Source of the DNA: Ashinkailepas kermadecensis
Taxonomy: Eukaryota; Arthropoda; Thecostraca; Neolepadidae
Assembly (NCBI GenBank): GCA_034440615.1
Contig: JAOTOM010005151.1
Location: 658,501-722,500 of the forward strand
Reading direction: 5' to 3'
Length of the DNA: 64,000 nt
In this document: one piece after another, positions 35,024 to 46,800 of the stretch
How positions within the stretch are numbered: position 1 is the first letter of the stretch
Layout of the letters: every line of letters begins with the position of its first letter
Notes under the pieces: generated by a model
Told to the model about the DNA's origin: nothing
The model's input: only the letters and a program-made list of their open reading frames with translations
The model's database searches: none
Position numbers and translations under genes: made by a program

Positions 35024-36414
35024 GTACGTCACCCACGGCACCACTGTGTACGATTCGTCGGAAGCGATCGATACTCAAAGACGAGACGCATGCCGTTGGG
35101 AGGCTGATCAGTGAGCATGAATATGTATTTTTAGAAACTATTCCTCACTTTAAAAGAAGTACTTTGGTTCGAGTGTGTAACTGCTTTGACTGATCATGTC
35201 GGCTGGTTAGGTTATGGCTGTGCAGCTATAATATTTCGCATCTATTGACTTCTCAACTTTTAGGAAACAATATCCAGCAGGCTGAACTGCTTGGCCTTCT
35301 CATAGTGGGTGAAATAAGTAATAAAAGCCCGATCTTTCATGTCTTGACGTTATTTTCGACCGCAAATGCGCCTGATGCTCCTTGCTTTCGGTCGCATATG
35401 CGCATGAAATCACCCGTGGCGACATGCCGGTTGTTCACGGTCAAAGACTTGGTTTTCAAAAACGATGTTTTGTCAAATATCCGATATATGAGCATATTCC
35501 AGAGTTAATTTACCTTAAATTTTATCCCAGAAGACTCTCAGAACGTCGGAGTCGTTGGAAGGTGCTCGAAGGCGGTGGCCGCGAGGTTTCAATCTGTTTC
35601 CCTGTGATGATCATTATCGCGTCATAATAATGCATCGAGCGTCATCTGATTAAAGCATATATTTTGTACATTATTGAACCCAGCTGATGTCATCTAGTCA
35701 CTACTCAGGCCTATGTAAACTATTCGGCAGAGGTCGCTATGTCAGAGAATGCACACTGATAAAGCACAAAGTCCGTCCCCAGCTGCTTCTCCGCACATCA
35801 TTGATGACCCTCACAGGCGGGTGTCGCGGAGGTTACAGTGCACGGTCAGTGTACACTCGCCGGCAGTGGAACAAATATATTATGATGGCCCGGCAAGGGC
35901 TAGATAGCACAATCTAGATGCAAACAAAGCGTATAGTATATGCATTGCAGGCATTTTTCAAGTCTCTGGCTTTCCGAGAGTCTTTCGATGGTATGCATCA
36001 ACTCCGTAGACGAGGTCCCTGGAGTTAAACTCTCAGCATGGTATGGACGATTTCATGTGCATAAGCGGCCGAAAGTAAGACGCACTGCCAATACACGAAA
36101 GACCAGGGTTTATGAATCATTTCACACACTGTGAGAGGCCCAAAGAAGTGCAATGCACTGGACATCGTTGCCCACAATTTGAGGAGCTGGTAGGTAACAA
36201 ATAAGACACCTGCATAATCATAGCTTAAGCAGCCTAAGCAGCAGGTGAATTGAAACGCATGCAAAATCGAAGAAAAGTACATTAAAGAAAACGATGGATA
36301 TATTTTGATTGGAATTGCTTCTGCATAATCAGCACATGCTCAGCTTTCGAACGGTATGTCTCGTCCATTGTCTGATGGATAGATGGTGCGACTGAGTGCA
36401 GCTATGCCAGGTAC
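35024..36414. other. Intron of gene A, no gene seen
   Basis: AT-rich, with GCATATGCGCATGAAATC-type inverted repeats (35390-35415 and around 36050) that may belong to an old dispersed element. No exon with acceptable sites and phase was found. Confidence 0.4.
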
Positions 36415-36850
36415 GTGGCATGTTGTGGGGAGTCCCTCATTGAATGTATTTCAAATGTGGTGGACAAATTTTGTAGGCTGGACAATCTTGTTTTTTTAGT
36501 TATAATTAATGGTGGATGGGGTGAGATTTATGCTGGGAGGTGTACACGGTGCAGGTCCATTTGAGCAGGCATGGATGGAGTCTGAAAATTATGGATGGGG
36601 CACTCGATCCACGCGTGTGTTATGCGGGATGCAGTGAATAGGGCTATGTATGTAGGTAGGTAGATAGGTATTGATACGTATGCAGGATGTTGGTGGACAA
36701 TTCCTTTGGAATTTATGATGTGGTATTGGTTGGGATGTTGAGTATATTTCCGTCCAGGCTTATAGTATTTTCCCTTTACAGGCTTGATACAGATGGGCCC
36801 CTGTGGCTCTTATTGAGTCCGAACACTTTATGACTTTATGACTTTACGTC
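36415..36850 (+). mobile_element. 3' fragment of the same LINE family, plus strand
   Basis: Positions 36415-36790 match, in the opposite orientation, the retrotransposon at 22975-23400. They include GTTGTGGGGAGTCCCTCATT, the untranslated GGTGGATGGGGTGAGATTTA block and CCCTTTACAGGC. The 3' end reads CCCCTGTGGCTCTTATTGAG and then two TTATGACT units. It is truncated after about 430 bp. Confidence 0.8.
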
Positions 36851-37224
36851 ACCCACGTCATACTGTGATGTGTGGGCACGTTCATAGAGCAGGTCAAAGT
36901 TACCGCCGCCCCTCAGGCTGTCTGCCTGCCTGGATGGCCGGCTGATGACCGCTTGTGTGCCTCTGGCTCTGTGGCTGTGCGACACAGATTGCCTTTGATT
37001 CGTGCTATGACTGGTTTCCCAACAAAGTATAGCTGTTTGAAATAGGTTTGGCTCAAATTGGTCAATTATTTAAGCTCTATGGTTCAACTGATGCTGCATG
37101 TTAAGGAAAATCTTTACGGACATGTAAGTAGTGATCTTTAAATTGTTTTTTTTTCTGAATTGATGAAAAGTTGTATTGGACCTGCAGCCAAATGGAGCGT
37201 TCTCTTTACGGCTGTATGTACTAA

Positions 37225-37330
37225 CTCGGTCGTTTTCAGCCAGCAATCTAACGGAGATATTGTTCTGTGGTGTTATCTGTATTACGATGGTCATTTTCAG
37301 CCAGCAGTTTAAAGGAGGAGACGTTCCTGC
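37225..37330 (+). repeat. 61-bp duplication of a splice acceptor and exon start
   Basis: CGTTTTCAGCCAGCAATCTAA (37231-37251, shortened here to its core TTTTCAGCCAGCA) and TTTTCAGCCAGCAGTTTAA (37294 onward) are tandem copies 61 bp apart, each with an upstream TA(C)T/TCGGTCG stretch. The upstream copy could act as an alternative acceptor, but would add 61 nt and shift the frame. Confidence 0.55.
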
Positions 37331-37418
37331 AACAGTGTGAGCAGGTTCAGCTTCTGTCTACACCACCTGAGGGACGACCTATAGCGTCATCTCGCGTCGA
37401 GATAATTGCACCTCCTCG
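37301..37418 (+). CDS. Gene A exon near the C-terminus
   Basis: Acceptor GGTCATTTTCAG. CC completes Ala from the previous G, then SSLKEETFLQQCEQVQLLST and PPEGRPIASSRVEIIAPP. Donor CCTCG/gtatgt at 37418 (phase 2), or CTCCTG/gtagac 12 bases further on (phase 1), which fits one reading of the next exon better. A decoy copy of its acceptor lies 61 bp upstream. Confidence 0.65.
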
Positions 37419-37798
37419 GTATGTAGCTCCTGGTAGACAGACTCAGGGTATTCTTTGGTTAGGTATTGCTGGAATGGTCTAATGTCTGAAGTGCTCCTTT
37501 AACATATTACTAGTATTAGGTGCCTCATCTGATTTTCGTAGGTATTGTCATGGGACACACCAGAATGCTATATGGGATGCTGTGGAACATATAGGATCCT
37601 ATCGCGAACATGGAGTACCCTATGCTCATGAAATGATAGATGTGAATCACTTCACCAATGCGTGAGCTATGATTTTGTTGCCTATGGATTGCAATTTTGA
37701 AATCAATGTGGGTATATGCAAGAGGATGTTGCCAGGATTGTAATCATCTCCACTTGCAATAATGTATTTCAATCAACAAATAACCTCTAATAGTTTCC

Positions 37799-37985
37799 GG
37801 GGCGGGGATGGCCGATTGGTTAAAGTGTTGAGCTCTGGGTACCAAAGGTCCCGGGTTCAACACTCGCACTACTCGGGACATTTCCCAATCGCGCGGCCCA
37901 CCGTCGAAACAGTGTGGACGGCACCATTAGCCGTGATCGTGCATAAAGTGCGTCGAGAACCACCCAATAAACAAACAAAAAAACT
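37799..37985 (+). repeat. tRNA-derived SINE abutting a gene A exon
   Basis: GGGGATGGCCGATTGGTTAA (A box, Ser/Leu-like) and CCCGGGTTCAACACTCGC (B box) are followed by a body and the A-rich tail AATAAACAAACAAAAAAACT. The tail and preceding CGTCGAGAACCAC resemble the tail of the SINE at 372-531 despite different tRNA heads. Its end lies within 10-60 bp of the next exon's start, replacing the expected pyrimidine tract. Confidence 0.8.
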
Positions 37986-37992
37986 ATAATAG

Positions 37993-38301
37993 CTTTCAAT
38001 GCGACGTTCGCGTTGCCCACGGTGTTTCGCGTCGTCGAGATGCTCACTGTATCGACGGGCGGCGCCACCAGCGCGGTTCCCCTGCTGCCGGAGCTGAGGG
38101 ATATCGGGCCGCTGCCGGACTTCCGCGGCATGGCCAGCTCGCGAGCCTCCCGTCCGTGGTCGGCCAGCCGTCTGGGGTCGGCCAGCCGTCCGGGCTCGGC
38201 CAACCGACCGCCGGCCTCGCGCACCACCTCCGATGCCCTGTCGCGACGGATCAAACACGAGCTGGACCTGAGCCTCCGACGGCACCTGACCGACGAGCCC
38301 G
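37993..38301 (+). CDS. Gene A penultimate exon
   Basis: The frame reads MLTVSTGGATSAVPLLPELR, DIGPLPDFRGMASSRASRPW, a Ser/Arg/Pro segment (SASRLGSASRPGSANRP), then ALSRRIKHELDLSLRRHLTD and EP, and ends at donor GAGCCCG/gtacgt (phase 1). The start is uncertain: TAATAG/CTTTC at 37993 or GTCGAG/ATG at 38040. The IKHELDLSLRRHL helix recalls the end of the ANKRD26-family C-terminal block (from memory, not aligned). Confidence 0.6.
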
Positions 38302-38792
38302 GTACGTGGCGATCAGGTTGGGCGGCGCAGTGACGCCCGTCTCGTCTCGTCCTCCGCGTCAGCCGGCGACTGTGTGTGGGTGCACTGGGAGGAGTGTGTG
38401 CGCATTGCGCCTGTTAGGGATGTGCTGTGGTGATGTTATTTTGCAATGTGCTGTACAGATGATTTGGTGATATTCGAGTATCTTCACCGGGGCCCCATAG
38501 CAGCTCATAGTTTGTAAGCTGAGGGCGATTTAAGCGAACGTGAAGCTATGTCGATTTCTGCAGCATGATGTGGCTAGTTTACAGGCTTTTAGCGTCGGTT
38601 ATTATGTAATCCACTTTTATATCCTGATTATCATCGATATATGGACTCTCAATTTCGGTCATAATCTCTTGGCATTGTCCAACATTCTAAGTATTAGATA
38701 GGCCTTATATCAAAGTTATGGCTGGATATGTGATGACATGATTGCACCCCACATCACGTGTTTGACCTGGTTGAATGCCTTGTCATTTTCAG

Positions 38793-38932
38793 AGTGGCGC
38801 AAATGGGGCAGCGTCGGTTCTCCGGGATCGATGACCTCGAGATCGGCCAGCACGGCACGCGGCAGCGATGACGCTGTCGAGCGGTCGAGGCGAGACTGTC
38901 TGGCCACCGTGGTGAGCCTGTACAGTCTCTGA
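38793..38932 (+). CDS. Gene A terminal exon with stop codon
   Basis: Acceptor TTGTCATTTTCAG. AG completes Glu with the previous G, then WRKWGSVGSPGSMTSRSAST, ARGSDDAVERSRRDCLATVV and SLYSL, with TGA at 38930-38932. Phase fit and a strong acceptor support it. No clear AATAAA was found within 500 bp downstream. Confidence 0.75.
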
Positions 38933-39839
38933 CACCGGAGTCAGCAGCCGTAGCGTCAGCCGAAGCTGGCTCACGTCGCGCCACGGAGATAATACTGAAC
39001 CACAGCGGCACCCAGGAGAAGACTGCCCGGATCATGAGCTGATGCCACTGGTGGAGTGATCCTCGTCACGGTGACCATTGAAGTTGTGGTCCGCCCGAGG
39101 TGGTACTCCAGCCAGCTCGAAACTGACTGCTTCATCGGCACCGAACTGAAATTCACGCTCCCGTCGGAGCCTAGGCTGCTTTAGACCACAGCCATCGCAC
39201 TCACGCCGTCGGGTGTGTGCGTTCTTGGGCAGATTGTGCAGCCATAGATGGTGCCTGGTGTAGCGTGGAATGGAGCGCGGAGTGCAAGGTGGAGTGTAGC
39301 ATGGAGTGCAGCTGTGCGTGCGGTGCCCGGCGGGTTCCCTGGCACGGGTCTCACCTGGTCAGCGGGTGTGCGGCCAGGTCGGATCTGCCGACCTGGACGC
39401 TCGTCTGACGTGCTGCTGGGTCATACAGTCCGATCTGTGTCGGCGAGACCCGACACGGTGTGATCAGCCATGCGTCCGTGCGGTCCGCCATTTCACGCTG
39501 GCTTAGTCATGCTACGCTGGTATTGTCGTGCCGCTGTGATGTGTTGTGACGTCACTCTGATCTCGTTACGTCACGTGAATCTGGTTGGTCTCACGAATCC
39601 AGTCAAGTCGTCCTGATCTAGTCAAGTTGTCCGTTCTGATCTAGTCATATCACGCTGGTCATATCCGCCTGACATGGCAGATATGATGCCAACATCAGTG
39701 GTATGTTGGCATTGCACTACTGCGGTTCAATGTCACACTGATGTATGTGTGTCACACTAATGCTATCACGTTACTCTCATCTAGTCGTGCCACTCGGATA
39801 CAGCCGTGTCACTCCGACCTGGTCATGTTAGGCTGATCT

Positions 39840-40912
39840 CATCTCACCACCCGGCGTGGCTAGGAAATTGTGGCGTGGTGACCAGTGTAGTCACCTCGCA
39901 CTCATATAGTCCTGTCACACGGAGGCGTTCATGTCCACTGATGTAGCCCTGCCATACAAGTGTAGTCCTGCCACATTGGGATGATCCTGTCGTACAGAGG
40001 TGGTCCTGCCACACTGAGGTAGTCCTGCCACACGGAGGTGGCTCTGCCACACTGAGGTGGTCCTGCCACATTGAGGTGGTTATGTCCACTGATGTCCTGC
40101 CACTCTGAGGTGATACTGCCACACTGAGATGGTCATGTCCGCTGATGTAGTCCTGCCATATTGATGCAGTCCTGCCACGCTGTGGTAGCCCTGGCACACT
40201 GAGGCGGTCCTGCCACACTGAGGTGGTCCTGCCACACTGAGGTGGTCCTGCCACACTGAGGCGGTCCTGTCACACAGAGGTGGTCCAGCCACACTGGGGC
40301 AGTCCACTGAGGTGGCATGTTCACTGATGTAGTCCTGCCACACTGAGGTGGTTCTGCCAGCACTGATGTAGTCCTGCCACACTGAGGTGGTTCTGCCACA
40401 CAGGCGGTCCTGTCACACTAAAGTGGTTCTGCCGCATTGCGGTAGTCCTGCCACACTGATGTTGTCCTGCCACTCTGAGGTAGTACTGCCACACTGAGGT
40501 AGTACTGCCACACTGAGGTAGTACTGCCACACTGAGGTAGTACTGCCACACTGAGGTAGTACTGCCACTCGTGAGGTAGTACTGCCACACTGAGGTAGTA
40601 CTGCCACTCGTGAGGTAGTACTGCCACTCGTGAGGTAGTACTGCCACACTGAGGTAGTACTGCCACTCGTGAGGTAGTACTGCCACACTGAGGTAGTACT
40701 GCCACACTGAGGTAGTACTGCCACACTGAGGTAGTACTGCCACTCGTGAGGTAGTACTGCCACTCGTGAGGTAGTACTGCCACACTGAGGTAGTACTGCC
40801 ACTCATGAGGTAGTACTGCCACACTGAGGTAGTACTGCCACTCATGAGGTAGTACTGCCACACTGAGGTAGTACTGCCACTCGTGAGGTAGTACTGCCAC
40901 ACTGAGGTAGTT
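39840..40912. repeat. 19-20 bp minisatellite, about 50 copies
   Basis: Unit CTGAGGTAGTACTGCCACA alternates with a 20-bp variant holding CTCGTGAGG. The left half (39940-40480) is a diverged version (GAGGTGGTCCTGCCACACT), so the array homogenised more recently on the right. Minus-strand frames are open through the array and meaningless. Stretch 38933-39840 has only short GGAGTG-type repeats (39255-39310). Confidence 0.95.
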
Positions 40913-42253
40913 GCGTCGTGTTCACCTGGTCGTGTTTCGTTGCTCCGTTTGTGTTGCCAGGCAGCCGACGTCCGGTTCGTAGTTGGAGGTTCTTATCGTT
41001 GCACCGTCACCGTGTCCTACAGCTGCTCGTGCTGCTGCGCATGGTGTTCGATCTTGTTCGTGTGGGGATTGCGTGTGAGCCTTCGGTGTGTGTGTATGTT
41101 CAGTGTTCTGAAGCGGTCAGTTTTGAGCCCGAAGACGCTCGGTGGAGCGGCATTGGTATTCGAAGGGCTAGCCGTGAGTGTATGCAAAATCAATGCGTGG
41201 CCATGTCGCGGGACCAAACGCAGTACCTGTTGGCGTGATGGGAGTCAAATGTGCTCACATTTGGCATGTATGTATGGCTGGTTTGAATGGTGTGCGGTTG
41301 TCAGTCGTCATGTCTTTCACACATCAGGTTTGAACTCACCGTCTTCGAGAGTGCCTTCAGCTGTCGTTTGAGTTCGTTCGAGGCACTGCATCACAGTTGA
41401 GCTGCAAAGTGTGATTCCGTGGATTATTTGCAGTTTCTAGTAGCAACATTATTTGTGGTTCGTAGTCGCAAGTTTGGTGTCGTCACATATCAAGTAAATT
41501 GTATTAAAGCAATTGACGTTTCACGCATAATATACAAAACGAACAATGGTATGTACAACTATCAACGCAGTGTCACCCGTTCCCATCTTATGGTCTTCGC
41601 CTGCTTCCCATCTTACGACGAACTATTATAATAATCAACTAACCACAAATAGACAACAATTGATGCGGGCGGTTGCGGTATGAGTCGTGGCACCCGGTCA
41701 CCCCTACCGTTGACGGACAACGTCTCAGTCTCCGACAAATCACAGCCACGCTTGACACTTCGGTAACACGACATCCAATACTGGTGCGCGAGCACCGGCG
41801 GCAGGCGGTGTGAAGATGACGTCACTGCGTCCGGTCCGCGGCCTGAACACCGCCGCGCCGCCGCTGCCTCACGCCGCACCAGAGCAGTGTAGCTGGTAAT
41901 GACGTCATCTGACCTGGGTACTGAACAATGTCGTTATATCTGCACCGGTGAAACGCCATCAACAGCAGGATCGTGTTCATTCGCTCACTTCGCGACGTCT
42001 TCCCGGCTGGCGGGAACTGGGCAATGTGCTATTCGCGTCACGTGTCCACTGATAAAATATCCCCAACAGTGGTCTGTTCGCCGGTAGCACAGCGGCAGTA
42101 GCCAGGTGGGATTTTGCTTTCAAACATGCACACGTCTGGTGATGTCCTACTGTTGGTTGTCTAAGGTACCCATACTCCTATCAGACAGTAGCATGACCGG
42201 GATCTGCATCCACGTCATTGCGGTACCGGCGATTGGGGTACGCCCTCCTCCCC
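40913..42253. other. Spacer between genes A and D, no gene supported
   Basis: Several open frames exist on both strands (for example 41613-41879 minus), but none shows a domain or paired splice sites. A partial A-box-like GCCGGTAGCACAGCGGCAGT at 42080 may be a SINE fragment. Confidence 0.35.
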
Positions 42254-42895
42254 CATGGGTGTCACCCGCAGCAGCGGTCCACAGCACCGTTGATGACGGG
42301 ACCTCCGACCGACGTCCGCCTCCCCATGGGTGTCTCCCGCAGCAGCGGTCCACAGCACCGTTGATGACGGGACCTCCGACCGACGTCCGCCTCCACATGG
42401 GTGTCTCCCGCAGCAGCGGTCCACAGCACCGTTGATGACGGGACCTCCGACCGACGTCCGCCTCCCCATGGGTGTCACCCGCAGCAGCGGTCCACAGCAC
42501 CGTTGATGACGGGACCTCCGACCGACGTCCGCCTCCCCCATGGGTGTCACCCGTAGCAGCGGTCCACAGCACCGTTGATGACGGGACCTCCGACCGACGT
42601 CCGCCTCCCCATGGGTGTCTCCCGCAGCAGCGGTCCACAGCACCGTTGATGACGGGACCTCCGACCGACGTCCGCCTCCCACATGGGTGTCACCCGCAGC
42701 AGCGGTCCACAGCACCGTTGATGACGGGACCTCCGACCGACGTCCGCCTCCCCATGGGTGTCACCCGTAGCAGCGGTCCACAGCTCCGCCGATGACGGCA
42801 CCTCCGACCGACGTCCGCCTCCCCCATGGGTGTCACCCGTAACAGCGGTCCACAGCTCCGCCGATGACGGCACCTCCGACCGACGCCCTGCTCCC
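42254..42895. repeat. 71-bp minisatellite, 9 copies, 3' of gene D
   Basis: Copies start with CATGGGTGTCACCCG at about 42254, 42325, 42396, 42467, 42539, 42610, 42682, 42753 and 42825. The last two, nearest the gene, are the most diverged. It lies about 65 bp past gene D's stop codon, in its likely 3' untranslated region. A CGGTACCG motif flanks both ends. Confidence 0.95.
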
Positions 42896-42958
42896 GCCAG
42901 CGGTACCGGCGTGACTCGCCCCCCCCCCCCCTCTCAGGCGACGGCAGTCCGGCGTCGT

Positions 42959-43121
42959 CTACTTCTTGGTGGCGGCGCGTCGGCAGCAGCAGGAGCGGCA
43001 GCAGGCGACGCACTTCCACACCAGCGTGACGACCAGCGCGACCAGCGCCAGGTCGACCACCGCGCCCAGCGCCGACGTCCACGAGCCGCCCGACTTGAGC
43101 CACGTGGCCGGGTTCAGAGCT
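42959..43121 (-). CDS. Gene D terminal exon: transmembrane helix and Cys-rich tail
   Basis: Minus strand, acceptor GCGTGCGACAG; a leading A completes Arg with the AG left by the exon ending at 44635. Reads ALNPATWLKSGGSWTSALGA, then the hydrophobic VVDLALVALVVTLVW (with the preceding ALGA a complete membrane span), then KCVACCRSCCCRRAATKK and TAG at 42959-42961. Six cysteines in an 18-residue basic cytosolic tail are strong candidates for palmitoylation. The exon is hidden in the usual frame view because flanking frames are longer. Confidence 0.75.
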
Positions 43122-44572
43122 CTGTCGCACGCAGGTTGGTCGGTTATGCGGCGTTGAGGTCACATGCCTGTTCGCTGACACCGTGGCCGTCGGAACAGGA
43201 GGACGGTGGATCAGGCGGGATACGGGTTCTGGATCAACCTGGTGCGACGAAGACAAGTGCGTTCTGAATACAATACTGGACATACTTCGTCAGGACAAAT
43301 GCGGTAACGCAACAATGGTTTTCAGGGGCGAAATGACGAGCACTTCGTATGTTCCAATGGACATCGACAACTTAGTCAGGAGAAAACAAAATTTTGCAGC
43401 TGAGGGGTAGCAATTGACTCTTCTGGCACTGCTACGGCTGCGCCAGTGAGCGAGTGTCCTGAGCAGGCCGAGCGACGAGGAAGACATCAACTGTGACTGT
43501 CAGCACTAGTCTGCCCGAGGCATGTAAAGTCAAGACCCCGTTAGCACCTATCCTGGTCAGTCATCACCTCGGTTCTGCCTGTTTGACGCCCGGATCGTGT
43601 CGGCTTCAGCGGTAGCGAAGGGGATGCGATGCCGGTGACTGCGAGCATGGCGGGTGTCGTGCACCCTTCGTCACGTGTTGTGACGTGCTTCTGGAGGCTG
43701 GCGCAGCGCCATTGACGCACAGCCGAAGACCGTTTCATGATTGTCGTAATTCTGGTTGGCAATCGGGAACGGGAAATTCCAGGGCACCGCATCACCGATG
43801 CAGCTGATGCGCCCTGCGTCCCAACAACAACAATGGGAAATTCCGCTGATCAACTTCGACGACATGGAATGGGATTCGCACATCAGTGGATGCATCGTGA
43901 TGCTTCAACTCCATTACTATTATTTTATGGTGTTGTAATTTTTTAAAAAAAGTTTTATCTTCATGCACGAAGTGACATCTTCACGGTGACCAGTAACATT
44001 ATTAGCGGGCGATGATGAATATACTTTGCTCGTTTTGCTAGGGGTTGATAACGAAAATCCATACGGCGCATTAATCTGCATGCCAAATGGTGTTCGCATG
44101 CATATCCAAATATTTATTTTCTATAAGCATTTTCTTGATTGATTGGCAAACCCAAACAGGAGTAAATTCATTAGATGATGATCGACGAATGTTTGATCGA
44201 TACGTCTAATGAAGCGCCTGGCCGCACCTCAAAGCAGCCACAAATTGCATCAGCTCTCATCATGATGCTCAGCTTGCTTCGAAATATGTACGCGTGTTGA
44301 TTCCAACTGACCTGGAAGTGTTTTGCTCACACGCCAAATGAAAACACCATCCGTTCTCGGCCGAGCTTGCAACCTGGTCGCGCACCCCAGGGCTTAGGTG
44401 AGACCAGGCCAGATTGAGACGATTATGCTATTTGAATACTGTCTATGCAACTTAGCAAAACATTTATTGTTGACCATCGGCTTCCTGGTCGCATGCGACC
44501 TATATGTGCGCCTGGGAAAACTATTCGTGCCACAATCGGAGCACGTACAATGTATATGCATCCACCCGCCTG
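43122..44572. other. Intron of gene D, no other gene seen
   Basis: Moderately AT-rich. Overlapping open frames at 43540-43950 on both strands lack domain support. Confidence 0.4.
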
Positions 44573-44624
44573 TCTGGGCGTTGTACAGCCGATGCAGTTG
44601 ATGCGCTCCTAAACCACCCAACAA
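44573..44624 (+). repeat. Dispersed 50-bp repeat tail (copy 3)
   Basis: TGGGCGTTGTACAGCCGATG, CAGTTGATGCGCTCCTAAAC and CACCCAACAA match the copies at 3349 and 9190. It sits just 11 bp inside the intron from gene D's donor at 44635, in the opposite direction to the gene. Confidence 0.5.
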
Positions 44625-44634
44625 TGGCACCCAC

Positions 44635-45223
44635 CTGAGAAATCGCTCCACAGTGTTGGTCGGGTTGGCCTGGCCGTCCACGGTGAGCTGTCCCTCGGAG
44701 GAGGCGTCTTCGCGCAGCGTCTCGGCCGGCTGTCTGGTGACGGGCAGGTGCCGACACAGCGGCGCCGCGTCGCTGCCCTCTGGCCGCAGGCACAGCCGCG
44801 CCGTGCGCTGCTCGCCGTCCAGCGCCACGGGCAGGCGCAGGCGCAGGCGGCGCGCCGCCACCAGGCTGAAGCGGTACGGCGCCGGCGGCCGGCCGACCGT
44901 CAGCCAGCCGTGCTGCAAGCCCGAGCCGTTCCAGAGGCGCAGCTCGGCCAGCACGGCGGCGCGCGCGTCCACGTGCAGCGTGCCGTCGAAGTCGGCCAGC
45001 CGGGCGCGGTGCACCAGGTAGTGGAGCCGCTGCAGGTGGCGCAGGTGCAGGCCCAGCCAGACGGGTCGGCCCGGAGCCGCCGGCAGCAGGCGCAGGTGCG
45101 TGGCCGACCGTTCGGCCACGCGCAGGTCAGCCAGCGCCGGTCCGAGCTGCGGCAGGGTGCTGTCCAGCAGCACGTGGCCGCCGCGCACCTGGCGTCGGAC
45201 GACGCGGATCAGCCGTCGGCACA
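44635..45223 (-). CDS. Gene D exon: ectodomain, membrane-proximal part
   Basis: Minus strand, probable acceptor CGCCTCAACAG (or GAGGAACAG some 26 bp earlier), donor TTTCTCAG/gtgggt, leaving phase 2. The approximately 195-residue product is beta-strand-like and non-repetitive: VCRRLIRVVRRQVRGGHVLL, RPVWLGLHLRHLQRLHYLVH, DGTLHVDARAAVLAELRLWN, with two later cysteines (TARLCLRPEGSDAAPLCRHL). Its join to the transmembrane exon is phase-perfect. The entry phase does not match the donor at 46788, so another small exon or a different acceptor is needed. Confidence 0.7.
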
Positions 45224-46551
45224 CTGTTGAGGCGCGTCGACTGTTCCTCGTCACACGCCGCCCGTTACAGACGGGCGAGGCCCGCCTTCTTAACCTCGCC
45301 GTTGGTGGAAGATCACCAACAAAACATATAGCTACTGCACGCTGTGATGATTGCTAAAGCAAAATGTCGGTTTTGCAAAGGAACTTCAGATGCAGTGGAA
45401 CTTCGGATGCATTTTGTGTTCGATTTGCAGAATGTGGTATCACAGCTGTAATGCTTCGAATACTACGCTATGCATCCACTAACTCGCCTTCAGCTGCACA
45501 AAGCTAAATATATTGCGGGACGGAAATTGGCACAGCAAATAATTGTAAATAAAGGTTATTGTAGGGCAAGCACAATCTTGGGGATTATAAAGGAGTCCCC
45601 AAGCAGAAAAAAGCACCGGATATCAATCGTATGGACATGTTCGTATCCCTAGCGTGATGCAAACGATCGATAAGCGCAATCTGTGAAATAGAACAAACTA
45701 TTGTTGTGCAAAAGATCGTCAAAACAAGTTTGTGTGAAACAAAATTGTATGGGGAATTTGGATGCACGTCGTAATTGGCAAAGTAAAAGAATAGCGATGC
45801 AAGAATCTAACTTAACCTAATTCAACTCGATCCGACAAAATCCAGCCCAGCCAAACCCATCCATAAAACGTATGATTTGATCCGACCCAAATGAACCCGA
45901 CTGAAGCAAACCAAATGCGATAAAATGTATCCAAATCCGACCTAACCCAAATTTACATTGTCGTATACTCGCTAATATGTGCTTGTAGAAAATGTTGACA
46001 TAGCGACCTTTCATCATATGGTATTTTGCCATACACATTTCGTTTTCCTTTGGGTCCTTGAACCCGAGCAAGAGCGCCTCGGCGAGGTCTTTGAAAGTTT
46101 TGAGCACCTTCTATCGTTGCAATCCTCCTCGGAATAACATTGAACTAACGTTAAAATTTCCAATTTGGGGCAAACTGTAAAGTCTTCTGAACCACACCAG
46201 TGCCGTCATTGGTGACTTATACGCACACTACTCTAATAATGTTTATGCCGTACAATTATTCGGCACACGGTCGGCTTATGAATGTAGGTCCTGCTGCACA
46301 GCTAATGAAGGAATTGCCGCATTTGCTCCTGCACACGGACTCGTGTCAAACCCCTGGATGATATTGGACTTGAATATCGCAGTAGACTTCGAGTAGCCAA
46401 ATCATGTACTTCGGATAGCTCATAGACTTAGCATTTTCCGATGATCGTCATTTTAAATCATGCAATGTATGGCCCATGTAGTTGTAAATTATAATTCAAG
46501 CTGGGTTTCCAAGTGATTATGACCCACCCTAATCACCCAACAGCGCCCTGG
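45224..46551. other. Intron of gene D, no gene seen
   Basis: AT-rich with GAYCCRA-type degenerate repeats at 45830-45960 (AACCCATCC, ATCCGACCC). A missing gene D exon could lie here; I could not identify one. Confidence 0.4.
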
Positions 46552-46800
46552 ATCGCATCCGGACCCTTTGTTCGGCATAGTTGTCCCTCTGATCACCCAA
46601 CAGCGCTCCTGCCGTACCTGGAACCTCTGTTCGGCATAGTTGTCCCTCTGATCACCCAACAGCGCCCCTACCGTACCTGGAACCTCTGTTCGGCATAGTT
46701 GTCCCTCGGATCACCCAACAGCGCTCCTACCGTACCTGGAACCTCTGTTCGGCATAGTTGTCCCTCTGATCACCCAACCTACCGTACCTGGAACCTCTGT
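46552..46800 (-). repeat. 59-bp array copying gene D's exon end and donor
   Basis: Minus strand: after the true exon end CAGAGGTTCCAG/gtacgg (46788), the intron repeats the last about 17 exon bases plus the donor three more times, shifted by 52, 111 and 170 bp, then once in decayed form. Each full copy keeps an intact donor (CCAG/gtacgg). Confidence 0.9.

Noticed and set aside
42106..42873. CRISPR-like regular array of 71-bp units
   Set aside because: Units are head-to-tail with no unique spacers, in a eukaryotic gene's 3' flank.
42200..42900. Gene D coding sequence continuing into the 71-bp repeats
   Set aside because: A TAG at 42959-42961 directly after the Cys-rich tail ends the frame.
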